From an uncultured Dorea sp. (GTDB taxonomy: Bacteria; Bacillota; Clostridia; Lachnospirales; Lachnospiraceae), in NCBI GenBank assembly GCA_910578455.1, contig CAJTQA010000003.1:38573-102572 (forward strand): 64,000 bases of DNA, read 5' to 3'. Shown in pieces: positions 53,508 to 62,017 of the stretch. Within the stretch, counting starts at the first letter, position 1, and the number at the start of each line of letters is the position of its first letter. The notes below the pieces were generated by a model. It worked only from the letters and a program-made list of their open reading frames with translations, was not told the origin of the DNA and did not search any database. A program made the translations under genes and the position numbers.

Positions 53508-53938
53508 CATGGCAGTTTGATTCTCTGATGGAAGAGATGTTCGAGATGCGGGAGGCGGATGTGAAGGAATATTCGCCTCTCACTCTGGCGTATATCGGCG
53601 ACAGCATATTTGACTTGATCATGAAGTCTCTTGTGGTGAATGAAGGAAACCAGCCGGTACAGAAACTCCATCTGCGGACGAGCCGTTTTGTCCAGGCATC
53701 CGCCCAGTCCCGGATGATGCGGGTGCTTCAGGAGGAGCTTACGGAGGAGGAGCATGCGGTATACAAAAGAGGGCGGAATGCAAAGAGCGTGTCGCCCGCA
53801 AAAAACCAGTCGGTTACGGATTACCGCAGGGCAACGGGCTTTGAGGCGCTTTTGGGGTATCTGTACCTGAAAAAAGAGTGGAAAAGGATGCTTAGCTTGG
53901 TTAAGATGGGGTTAGAAAGCATAGAGGACGACAGATGA
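53492..53938 (+). CDS. mrnC: Mini-ribonuclease III
   Basis: A 148-residue RNase III-like domain without a dsRNA-binding domain. LAYIGDSIFDLIMKS near residue 34 and TDYRRATGFEALLGYLYL near 108 carry the metal-binding acids. In Bacillus MrnC matures 23S rRNA ends. Position between cysS and rlmB is the conserved Firmicute order. Overlaps with both neighbours (16 and 4 bp) show a tight operon. Confidence 0.93.
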   Translation: MEESVTWQFDSLMEEMFEMREADVKEYSPLTLAYIGDSIFDLIMKSLVVNEGNQPVQKLHLRTSRFVQASAQSRMMRVLQEELTEEEHAVYKRGRNAKSVSPAKNQSVTDYRRATGFEALLGYLYLKKEWKRMLSLVKMGLESIEDDR

Positions 53939-54693
53939 GGGATATGAGAGAAGAAAAAAAGGAAAATGAGAATATTATAGAAGGGCGCAATGCGGTGCTG
54001 GAAGCATTCCGGGCAGGAAAGCCTATTGACAAGCTTTTTGTGTTGGACGGATGCCAGGACGGCCCTGTACGAACTATCGTCCGGGAGGCGAAAAAGCATG
54101 ATACGCTCCTCCAGTTCGTGTCAAAGGAGCGTCTCGGGCAGATGTCCGCCACCGGAAAGCATCAGGGAGTGGTCGCGTTCGGGGCGGCGTATGAGTACAG
54201 CCAGGTGGAGGATATGCTTGAGCTGGCGAGGGAGCGGGGAGAAGACCCGTTTTTAATCCTGCTTGACAATATCGAGGATCCCCACAACCTGGGAGCCATC
54301 ATCCGTACCGCCAACCTGGCAGGGGCGCACGGAGTGGTCATCCCGAAGAGGCGGGCGGCAGGGCTTACTGCCACGGTGGCAAAGACATCTGCCGGCGCCC
54401 TCAACTATACGCCGGTGGCAAAAGTGACAAACCTTAAGAAAACGATGGAAGAGCTGAAGGAGAAGGGGCTCTGGTTCGTGTGCGCCGACATGGACGGCGA
54501 GCAGATGTATGAGCTGAACCTCACAGGCCCTATCGGGCTTGTGGTAGGCAGCGAAGGAGAGGGCGTAAGCCGCCTTGTAAGGGAGACATGTGATTTTGCG
54601 GCTGCTATCCCGATGAAAGGGGATATCGATTCCCTCAACGCGTCTGTGGCGGCGGGTGTGCTCGCTTATGAGATTGTCAGGCAGCGCCTGTAA
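53935..54693 (+). CDS. rlmB: 23S rRNA (guanosine-2'-O)-methyltransferase, TrmH/RlmB family
   Basis: A 252-residue SPOUT methyltransferase: an N-terminal substrate-binding part (IEGRNAVLEAFRAG) and a C-terminal knot with DNIEDPHNLGAIIRTANLAG near residue 111, LVVGSEGEGVSRLV near 200 and IPMKGDIDSLNASVAAGV near 223. It would methylate G2251-type ribose in 23S rRNA. It sits between mrnC and sigH. Confidence 0.93.
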   Translation: MRDMREEKKENENIIEGRNAVLEAFRAGKPIDKLFVLDGCQDGPVRTIVREAKKHDTLLQFVSKERLGQMSATGKHQGVVAFGAAYEYSQVEDMLELARERGEDPFLILLDNIEDPHNLGAIIRTANLAGAHGVVIPKRRAAGLTATVAKTSAGALNYTPVAKVTNLKKTMEELKEKGLWFVCADMDGEQMYELNLTGPIGLVVGSEGEGVSRLVRETCDFAAAIPMKGDIDSLNASVAAGVLAYEIVRQRL

Positions 54694-54708
54694 GAATAGG
54701 TTATAATT

Positions 54709-55320
54709 ATGAAGAAGTATGAACAGATGACGGATGAACAGCTGATCCAGAACCTCCGGCAAGGGGATTCCAACATTATCGACTATCTGATGGATAAGTA
54801 CAAGAACACGGTCCGGAAAGAGGCAAACGCCATGTACCTTTTGGGCGGTGAGAATGACGACCTGATACAGGAAGGGATGATTGGGCTGTTTAAAGCCGTG
54901 CAGGACTATGATGCGGATAAGGAGGCATCCTTTTTCAGCTTTGCAAAGCTCTGCATCACGAGGCAGATGTATTCTGCCATAGAGGCATCAAAGAGGAAGA
55001 AACACGGGCCGTTAAACAGCTATGTCTCCCTCTATGAGATAGGGGAAGATCAAAGCACTCTCCTGGAGACGATGGAGGCCGGCGGCGAGAGCAACCCGGA
55101 GGAGCTTTTAGTAAGCCGGGAGTATGCGGAAATACTGGAGAACAGGCTTGAGGAAAGCTTAAGCGACCTTGAGAGCCGTGTGCTGTATCTGCATCTGCGG
55201 GGGACCGATTATAAGACGATCGCAAAGCTCTTGGACCGCAGCCCGAAGACGGTTGACAATGCGCTGCAGAGGATTAAGAGCAAGACAGAAAAGATATTGG
55301 AAAAAGAAAAGTTTGTATAA
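54709..55320 (+). CDS. sigH: RNA polymerase sigma factor SigH
   Basis: A 203-residue sigma-70 family factor. Region 2 contains NDDLIQEGMIGLFKAVQDYD and FFSFAKLCITRQMYSAI; region 4 ends with DYKTIAKLLDRSPKTVDNALQRIKSK. In spore formers SigH drives early sporulation and stationary-phase genes. The place after rlmB matches the Bacillus/Clostridium order. Length is slightly short (Bacillus 218) but domains look complete. Confidence 0.92.
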   Translation: MKKYEQMTDEQLIQNLRQGDSNIIDYLMDKYKNTVRKEANAMYLLGGENDDLIQEGMIGLFKAVQDYDADKEASFFSFAKLCITRQMYSAIEASKRKKHGPLNSYVSLYEIGEDQSTLLETMEAGGESNPEELLVSREYAEILENRLEESLSDLESRVLYLHLRGTDYKTIAKLLDRSPKTVDNALQRIKSKTEKILEKEKFV

Positions 55321-55328
55321 AAATGTCA

Positions 55329-55358
55329 TTGACAAAACATGGGTTGGTATTGTATATT
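55329..55358 (+). promoter_or_regulatory. Promoter of tRNA-Thr
   Basis: TTGACA at 55329-55334 and TATATT at 55353-55358 with an 18-bp spacer, 27 bp before the tRNA. Confidence 0.7.
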
Positions 55359-55384
55359 ATTAACGTTGCATGTAATGAATGCAA

Positions 55385-55457
<73 letters not shown>

Positions 55458-55461
55458 TAAA

Positions 55462-55500
55462 GAGGTTTCAGAAGGCTTTTCTTTTGAAACCTCTTTTCAT
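55462..55500 (+). terminator. Terminator of tRNA-Thr
   Basis: AGAGGTTTCAGAAGGC and a matching GAAACCTCTTTT form a hairpin followed by T bases, directly after the tRNA. Confidence 0.75.
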
Positions 55501-55540
55501 ATACAGGATAAAACATAAGGAAAGAGAGTTAAGGAAAATC

Positions 55541-56899
55541 ATGAAAAGAGAAGGTTTTAAATCCCGGCTGGGATTTCTTTTAGTCAGCGCAGGGTGCGCG
55601 ATCGGAATCGGAAACGTGTGGAGGTTCCCGTATGTGGCGGGGCAGAACGGCGGGGGGATCTTTGTCCTTCTCTATCTTCTGTTCCTGCTCGGCATGGGGA
55701 TGCCGGTTCTTACGATGGAGCTGGCGGTAGGAAGAGCCAGCAGGAAAAGCGCGGTGCTCGGGTATAAGGCGCTGGAAAAGCCGGGGAGCAAATGGCATCT
55801 CCACGGCTGGGCATGTATTTTTGGATGCTATATGCTGATGATGTATTACACCACAGTCTCAGGGTGGATGGTAAGCTACTTTTTCAAGTTTGCCGCAGGA
55901 ACATTTAAGAGCTCTATGGGAGCCGAGGAGGTGGGAGCCGTATTCTCAGAGCTCCTGGCATCGCCATGGGAGATGGGCGTCTGGATGGCGCTCACGGTAA
56001 TCCTCGGATTTTTCGTGTGCTCCAGGGGGCTGCAGAATGGGCTTGAGAAGATCAGCAAGTTTATGATGGCGGCGCTTCTGGTGCTGATCGTAGTGCTGGC
56101 GGCCCATAGCGTGCTCCTTTCGGGGGCGGCGGAAGGAGTATCCTTTTATCTCGTTCCCAGTATAGAGAAAGTGAAGTCGGTAGGGCTTGCCAATGTGATA
56201 ACCGAGGCGATGAACCAGTCGTTCTTTACTTTGAGCCTTGGAATTGCGGCGATGGAGATCTTCGGCAGCTATATGACGAAAGAACACAGCCTTCCGGGGG
56301 AGGCGGTAAGGATCTGCGGGCTTGACACCTTCGTGGCGATCATGTCAGGACTGATCATCTTCCCTGCATGTTTTTCCTATGGGGTGGAGCCGGATGCAGG
56401 CCCGTCTCTTATCTTTGTGACGCTGCCTAATGTGTTTGTGAACATGGCGGGAGGACGCGTGTGGGGAGCGCTCTTCTTCCTGTTTATGACTTTTGCCAGT
56501 TTCTCGACGGTGATGGCGGTCTTTGAGAATATTATTTCTTTTGCGGTGGATATGTTCGGCACAAGCCGCAGGAAAGCAGTCCTGGTAAACGGTGTTATTA
56601 TCCTGATCGCAAGCCTTCCCTGCGTCCTTGGCTACAATGTGTGGAGCAGCCTGCGCCTTATTGGCGGGCGGGATGTCCTTGACAGCGAGGACTTTATCGT
56701 CAGCAATCTGCTGCTGCCGATCGGTTCCCTGATATACCTCCTTTTCTGTGTCACCCGGTTCGGATGGGGATTTGACAAATATTATGAAGAATGTAACCAG
56801 GGAGAAGGACTTAAGTTTCAGAAGGCGCTGAAGCCTTACTTCCAGTTTGTGCTGCCAGTGCTGATCGTGGCGATTATCCTGCAGGGGCTGCTGCGGTAA
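55541..56899 (+). CDS. SNF family sodium-dependent transporter
   Basis: A 452-residue protein with 11-12 membrane helices of the neurotransmitter:sodium symporter family. The first helix holds CAIGIGNVWRFPYVAGQNGGG, the sodium and substrate site; GRASRKSAVLGYKALE and SFFTLSLGIAAMEIFGSYM are further family blocks. Likely cargo is an amino acid. ATG 55541 follows TTAAGGAAAATC; frames starting earlier cross the tRNA gene. Confidence 0.92.
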   Translation: MKREGFKSRLGFLLVSAGCAIGIGNVWRFPYVAGQNGGGIFVLLYLLFLLGMGMPVLTMELAVGRASRKSAVLGYKALEKPGSKWHLHGWACIFGCYMLMMYYTTVSGWMVSYFFKFAAGTFKSSMGAEEVGAVFSELLASPWEMGVWMALTVILGFFVCSRGLQNGLEKISKFMMAALLVLIVVLAAHSVLLSGAAEGVSFYLVPSIEKVKSVGLANVITEAMNQSFFTLSLGIAAMEIFGSYMTKEHSLPGEAVRICGLDTFVAIMSGLIIFPACFSYGVEPDAGPSLIFVTLPNVFVNMAGGRVWGALFFLFMTFASFSTVMAVFENIISFAVDMFGTSRRKAVLVNGVIILIASLPCVLGYNVWSSLRLIGGRDVLDSEDFIVSNLLLPIGSLIYLLFCVTRFGWGFDKYYEECNQGEGLKFQKALKPYFQFVLPVLIVAIILQGLLR

Positions 56900-56947
56900 T
56901 CCATCCAGAGCGGGAACAGGATAACAGATATATAAATGAGGTGCGGT

Positions 56948-58156
56948 ATGGATTATGAGATGCTGCTGAATGAAGTCTTGAATATCGGGAAAGAGATGCT
57001 TAAGAGCGGCGCGGAGACGGACCGCGCCGAGGACAGCATGTATCGGATGCTTGAGAGCTATGACCTGGAGCAGTGCAGTATTTTTGCCATCCAGAGCGAC
57101 ATACAGGCGACCATCAAGCCAAAGAACGGCTCTTTTATCACTCAGATCCGAAGAGTGCACAAGGTAGGGCTTAACTATGACCGGCTGGATTATCTGAACA
57201 ATCTTTCGCGGTATATCTGTAAATATAAGCCTTCTCTGGAGGAGATAAGGGAAAAATATGCGGAGGTGATGAACCGGAAGGCGCAGCCTCTGTATCTGAA
57301 ATATTTGTCAGCCATTATGGGTGGTATTGGTTTCGGCGTCTATTTTGGGTGCGATGTTGCGGACTCTGTTGTAGGAACCTGCATTTGTGCGGTATTTATC
57401 GTATATATGGGGAACGTCCTTGACAGGAAAGGCTACAGCCTTGTGGTATACAACCTGGTCCTTGCTTTTCTGTCTTCCGCCGCTGTGTACATAGCCGGAG
57501 GGGCAGGGCTTGGGAACCATCCGGACAGGATCGTGCTGGGACTTAATATGGTGCTGATCAGCGGACTTGGCGTTGCCAACGGCATCCGGGATGTGCTGAA
57601 CAAGGCGTTCTTGTCCGGTCTTCTGAATGTCGTAAATTCATTTTTGGGGGCGGTTGCCATCGCGTGCGGAACGGGGCTTGCCATGATGCTTTTTGAAGGG
57701 AAGATGTATGAGATGTACATTGCGCCAAGCATCGCAGTGCAGCTGATTTCCTGCGGGATAGCCAGCATGGGGTTTGCCCTTTTGTTCCAGGCGGCGGTGA
57801 GGCAGTCGGTCTCCGCGGGAATCGGGGGAACGGTCAATTGTGCATGCTACCTTCTGGTGCAGGAGCTTTCGGGAAATAACTTTGCGGCTGTCATGGCGGC
57901 GGCAACCTTTGTGGCGGCTTACGCGTATATTATGTCCAGAGTCCATAGGGCGCCGGCGACGATTTTTCTGACGACATCCATCATGCCGGTGATTCCGGGG
58001 GCGACGCTGTTCTATATGATGCATGGGTTTGTGCAGGCCGACTACGCTCTGGCATCCCAGCAGACGATGGCGCTTGTGCAGACATGTCTTGCGATAGCGT
58101 TTGGATTTCTGATCGTCGAGATCGCCACGCGCTATACAGGCGGGCGGAGAGAGTAG
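56948..58156 (+). CDS. Threonine/serine exporter family protein (ThrE-like)
   Basis: A 402-residue protein: an N-terminal cytosolic part (1-110; GAETDRAEDSMYRML, TQIRRV) as in the ThrE/DUF1212 domain and about ten membrane helices in two groups, the second being the ThrE_2/DUF3815 part. Known members export Thr and Ser by proton antiport. ATG 56948 follows TGAGGTGCGGT. It follows the SNF transporter, so uptake and export of amino acids may be balanced here; that link is inference. Confidence 0.82.
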   Translation: MDYEMLLNEVLNIGKEMLKSGAETDRAEDSMYRMLESYDLEQCSIFAIQSDIQATIKPKNGSFITQIRRVHKVGLNYDRLDYLNNLSRYICKYKPSLEEIREKYAEVMNRKAQPLYLKYLSAIMGGIGFGVYFGCDVADSVVGTCICAVFIVYMGNVLDRKGYSLVVYNLVLAFLSSAAVYIAGGAGLGNHPDRIVLGLNMVLISGLGVANGIRDVLNKAFLSGLLNVVNSFLGAVAIACGTGLAMMLFEGKMYEMYIAPSIAVQLISCGIASMGFALLFQAAVRQSVSAGIGGTVNCACYLLVQELSGNNFAAVMAAATFVAAYAYIMSRVHRAPATIFLTTSIMPVIPGATLFYMMHGFVQADYALASQQTMALVQTCLAIAFGFLIVEIATRYTGGRRE

Positions 58157-58235
58157 CTGGTGCGTTGGATTCAGCCTTGTCTGCATATATAAATTATGAT
58201 AAGATGGACGCATGGTAAGATTAAGGAGGAGAAAT

Positions 58236-59903
58236 ATGGGAGAAGAGACAGTTTCTAAAAATTTTATTGAACAGGAGATAGATAAGGATCTGGAGAAGGG
58301 AGTCTATACAGAGGTGTGTACGAGATTTCCGCCGGAGCCCAACGGATATCTGCATATCGGGCATGCGAAGTCCATTATTTTAAATTCCGGACTGGCAAAA
58401 AAATATAACGGAACATTCCACCTTCGGTTTGACGACACAAATCCGACGAAAGAAGACATGGAGTATGTGGAGTCCATAAAAGAAGACGTGGAGTGGCTCG
58501 GCGCAGATTTTAAAGACCATCTTTACTATGCGTCGGACTATTTTGACGTGATGTATGAGTGTGCCGTGAAACTGATCAGGAACGGAAAGGCTTATGTGTG
58601 CGACCTGACTGCTGACGAGATCCGGGAGTACCGGGGAACGCTCACAGAGCCCGGAAAGGACAGTCCTTACAGGAACCGTCCTGTAGAGGAGAACCTTGCG
58701 CTGTTCGAGGCGATGAAGAACGGAGAGTATAAGGATGGAGAGAAGGTGCTCCGGGCAAAGATTGACATGTCGTCTCCGAACATCAATATGCGCGACCCGG
58801 TCATCTACAGGGTGGCGCGGATGACGCACCACAACACGGGAGATAAGTGGTGCATCTATCCGATGTATGACTTTGCACATCCAATCGAAGATGCGGTGGA
58901 GAAGATCACGCACTCCATCTGCACGCTGGAGTTTGAGGATCATAGGCCGCTCTACGACTGGGTGGTGAAAGAGTGCGGGTTCGATCCTGCGCCCCGCCAG
59001 ATTGAGTTCGCAAAACTGTACCTCACGAATGTGGTGACAGGCAAAAGATATATTAAAAAACTGGTGCAGGACGGCATTGTGGACGGGTGGGATGACCCAA
59101 GGCTCGTATCCATCGCAGCTCTAAGGAGAAGGGGGTTTACCCCAGAGTCGCTGCGGATGTTCGTTGAACTGTGCGGGGTATCAAAGAGCCAGAGCTCTGT
59201 GGACTATGCTATGCTTGAATACTGTATCCGAGAGGATTTAAAGCTGAAAAAGCCCCGTATGATGGCAGTGCTTGACCCGGTGAAGCTGATAATAGACAAT
59301 TACCCAGAAGGGGAAATGGAATATCTGGAAGCGGACAACAATCTTGAGAACCCGGAGCTTGGAAAGCGGAAACTTCCGTTCTGCCGGGAGCTTTACATTG
59401 AGCGGGAGGACTTTATGATCGAGCCTCCGAAAAAGTATTTCCGGCTGTTTCCGGGTAATGAAGTTCGTCTTATGAATGCGTACTTTGTAAAGTGCGAAAG
59501 CTATGAGACGGATGAGGACGGCAATGTGACAGAAGTTCACTGCACCTACGATCCGGAAACGAAGTGCGGCACAGGATTTACGGGGCGCAAGGTGAAGGGA
59601 ACCATCCACTGGGTGGCGGCTCCTTACGCAAAGAAGGCGGAGGTAAGGCTTTATGAGAACTTAGTGGATGAGGAGAAAGGTGTCTACAATAAGGAAGACG
59701 GCTCCCTGAACTTGAATCCGAATTCGCTGGAAATTCGCAGAAACTGCTATGTAGAAGACAGCTTTTCCAATGCAAAAGGGCATGACAGTTTCCAGTTTGT
59801 GCGGAACGGGTATTTCTGCATTGATTCTAAGGACTCGTCGCCGGAACAGCTGGTGTTCAATCGGATCGTGTCGTTAAAGAGCTCCTTTAAGCTGCCGAAA
59901 TAA
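58236..59903 (+). CDS. glnS: Glutaminyl-tRNA synthetase
   Basis: A 555-residue class I synthetase. RFPPEPNGYLHIGHAKS near residue 33 has the HIGH motif; the Gln-type pocket and YDFAHPIEDAVEKITHS follow; the KMSKS region is ALRRRGFTPESLR with VVTGKRYIKKL before it; two C-terminal beta barrels bind the anticodon. Many Firmicutes lack GlnRS and use GatCAB instead, so this gene points to lineages that gained it. ATG 58236 has AAGGAGGAGAAAT in front. Confidence 0.93.
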   Translation: MGEETVSKNFIEQEIDKDLEKGVYTEVCTRFPPEPNGYLHIGHAKSIILNSGLAKKYNGTFHLRFDDTNPTKEDMEYVESIKEDVEWLGADFKDHLYYASDYFDVMYECAVKLIRNGKAYVCDLTADEIREYRGTLTEPGKDSPYRNRPVEENLALFEAMKNGEYKDGEKVLRAKIDMSSPNINMRDPVIYRVARMTHHNTGDKWCIYPMYDFAHPIEDAVEKITHSICTLEFEDHRPLYDWVVKECGFDPAPRQIEFAKLYLTNVVTGKRYIKKLVQDGIVDGWDDPRLVSIAALRRRGFTPESLRMFVELCGVSKSQSSVDYAMLEYCIREDLKLKKPRMMAVLDPVKLIIDNYPEGEMEYLEADNNLENPELGKRKLPFCRELYIEREDFMIEPPKKYFRLFPGNEVRLMNAYFVKCESYETDEDGNVTEVHCTYDPETKCGTGFTGRKVKGTIHWVAAPYAKKAEVRLYENLVDEEKGVYNKEDGSLNLNPNSLEIRRNCYVEDSFSNAKGHDSFQFVRNGYFCIDSKDSSPEQLVFNRIVSLKSSFKLPK

Positions 59904-59912
59904 AACAATACA

Positions 59913-61304
59913 ATGAATGAACTGACGATTGAGTTAAAAGCGGAATCTAAGATTCCGCTTTATGAGCAGATATATGTTTTTATAAAGGAAAATATACAGA
60001 GCGGAAGGATTGTGTACAGGGAAAAACTGCCGTCCACGCGGGCGCTGGCGAAACACCTGGAAGTAAGTCGGAGCACGGTGGAGCTTGCCTATGAGCAGCT
60101 CCTGTCGGAAGGGTTTATCGAGTCGGAGCCCTGCAGGGGCTTTTTTGCGGCGCAGATAGAGGAACTTTATCATTTCAGGCCCATGCAGGCAGAGGAAGAG
60201 GAGAAGGCTGCATGTGAAAGATATAGATATGACTTCACTCCCAACGGCGTGGATTTAAAAAGCTTTCCTTACAATGCGTGGCGGAAACTGTCAAAAGATA
60301 TCCTGATTGACGACAGGACTGAGCTTTTCTGCTCCGGTAATCCTCAGGGGGAGTACGGGTTTCGGAGTGCTGTGTGCAAATATCTTTACCAGGCAAGGGG
60401 AGTGAACTGTACGCCGGGTCAGGTCATCATCGGTGCTGGGAGCGATTATCTGTTCATGCTCCTGTCGATGATTCTCGGAACGGACCGTAAGATAGCTTTT
60501 GAAGACCCTACTTACAAGCAGGCTTATCGCCTGGCGGAGAGCCTTTCTTTTGAGTGTATCCCGATTCCCATGGATAAAAACGGGATGCAGGTGGACGCTC
60601 TTTCGGAGACAGATGCGGATATTGCCTATGTAACGCCGTCACACCAGTATCCGACGGGCATTGTCATGCCGATCCGCCGGAGGATGGAGCTGCTTAAGTG
60701 GGCGAAAGAAAAGGACGGCCGCTACATCATTGAAGACGATTATGACAGTGAGTTCCGCTACAAAGGGAAACCGATACCTGCACTCCAGGGATATGACAGG
60801 GAGGGGAGAGTGATCTATCTGGGAACTTTCTCAAAGTCCATTGCCCCTGCGATCCGTCTGAGCTACATGGTACTGCCCCAGCCTCTTCTCGTCATTTACC
60901 GTGAAAGGCATGGTTTCGTGAATTCTACAGTGTCGAAGGTGGATCAGCTTATTGTGCAGCGGTTTTTGGAGGAGGGGTATTATGAGAGGCATCTGAACAG
61001 GATGCGGGCCCTCTACAAAAGCAGGCACGACGTGCTTATCGAGGCGCTGCGGCCGTTTCATGGGATGTGCCGGATTTTCGGTGAACATGCGGGAGTGCAT
61101 CTTCTCCTGGCTTTTGAGGAGGATGCCCGGGAGGAGGAGCTGATAAGTAAGGCGAAGGAGCAAGGAGTACGGGTGTACGGGCTTTCCGATTACAGGATCT
61201 GCAAAGGCAGGGCAGCCAGGCCGACGATTCTTTTGGGGTACGCCAACCTGTCAGAGGGGCAGATACGGGATGCCGTTAGGATATTGGAAGAATGTTGGAA
61301 ATAA
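59913..61304 (+). CDS. MocR/PdxR-type regulator (GntR helix-turn-helix plus aminotransferase)
   Basis: A 463-residue fusion. The first 75 residues are a GntR winged helix (PLYEQIYVFIKENIQSG, KLPSTRALAKHLEVSRSTVE); the remainder is a fold-type I aminotransferase domain with EDDYDSEFRYKGKPIPALQ and the PLP-lysine segment YLGTFSKSIAPAIRLSY. Such proteins often sense PLP and control vitamin B6, GABA or taurine genes. It begins 10 bp after glnS without a strong ribosome site. Target genes are not visible here. Confidence 0.88.
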   Translation: MNELTIELKAESKIPLYEQIYVFIKENIQSGRIVYREKLPSTRALAKHLEVSRSTVELAYEQLLSEGFIESEPCRGFFAAQIEELYHFRPMQAEEEEKAACERYRYDFTPNGVDLKSFPYNAWRKLSKDILIDDRTELFCSGNPQGEYGFRSAVCKYLYQARGVNCTPGQVIIGAGSDYLFMLLSMILGTDRKIAFEDPTYKQAYRLAESLSFECIPIPMDKNGMQVDALSETDADIAYVTPSHQYPTGIVMPIRRRMELLKWAKEKDGRYIIEDDYDSEFRYKGKPIPALQGYDREGRVIYLGTFSKSIAPAIRLSYMVLPQPLLVIYRERHGFVNSTVSKVDQLIVQRFLEEGYYERHLNRMRALYKSRHDVLIEALRPFHGMCRIFGEHAGVHLLLAFEEDAREEELISKAKEQGVRVYGLSDYRICKGRAARPTILLGYANLSEGQIRDAVRILEECWK

Positions 61305-61306
61305 AA

Positions 61307-61345
61307 AGAGAGATGCAGGGAACTTTCCCCCGCATCTCTCTTTTT
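61307..61345. terminator. Terminator between convergent genes
   Basis: AGAGAGATGC at 61307-61316 pairs with GCATCTCTCT at 61332-61341; T-run follows, and an A-run precedes it for the other strand. Confidence 0.88.
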
Positions 61346-61371
61346 GAAACCTTCATGTCAGGCATTAAGGC

Positions 61372-61857
61372 TTATTCGTCCTTCTTTACTTTATTCTTTA
61401 CAGCTTCGGCAGCGTCTTTTGCCTTGTCTTTCAGAGCCTCGGCGACATCCTTCACTTTTGACTTTGCCTCTTCGGCAGTTTCTTTCGCTGCATCCACGGC
61501 GGTTTCGGCAGTTTCTTTCGCTGCTTCTCCGGCAGTTTCAGCAGTTTCTTTCGCTGCGTCCGCTGCAGCTTTGGCAGTTTCTTCAACAGCCTCTTCAGCT
61601 GCCTCGATACTTTCCTTTGCGGCTTCTTTCGCCTCTTCGGCCGTCTCGGAAAGAGACTGCGCGGCGCAGTTAAGAGGCACGTATTCGCGCTCGGAGGCCG
61701 GCTTTAAGTCATTGTCCAAGTCAAAGTCTTCGTCGGTGAAATCATCTTCAAAATCATCATCCTCAGACTGGCTGTTCTTTTTCAGGTAATAAACGGCTCC
61801 TGCAACAGCGGCGCCGATTGCCGCCAGTCCAAATAATTTCTTTAATACATTCTTCAT
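61372..61857 (-). CDS. Membrane-anchored alanine-rich helical repeat protein (YtxH-like)
   Basis: A 161-residue protein. A short basic start and a hydrophobic segment (about 8-26, LFGLAAIGAAVAGAVYYL) anchor it; an acidic linker (EDDDFEDDFTDEDFD) follows; residues 75-160 are a charged Ala/Glu/Lys repeat with periods of about 11 (AAKETAETA, AAKETAETA, AAKETAEEA), typical of LEA-like or YtxH-type stress proteins. DNA in this part is itself repetitive. Function is unknown; a role in stress or envelope is guessed from the type. RBS AAAGGAGATTT. Confidence 0.7.
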   Translation of the reverse strand: MKNVLKKLFGLAAIGAAVAGAVYYLKKNSQSEDDDFEDDFTDEDFDLDNDLKPASEREYVPLNCAAQSLSETAEEAKEAAKESIEAAEEAVEETAKAAADAAKETAETAGEAAKETAETAVDAAKETAEEAKSKVKDVAEALKDKAKDAAEAVKNKVKKDE

Positions 61858-62017
61858 ATCATAAATCTCCTTTCGCTTAGCTGCGGTTTTATAATACTGC
61901 CATTGTAATACTTTTTAGAGAAAAAATAAAGGGAAAGGTGATATTTTTATCATTTTGTGATAGAATGGTGAACCAGATACTTATTTTAAGAGGCTTGGCT
62001 TGAGAAGGAGAGATTCG

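Noticed and set aside
61292..61789. Ser/Ala-rich protein on the plus strand
   Set aside because: It is the shadow of the repeat protein on the minus strand and runs through a terminator.
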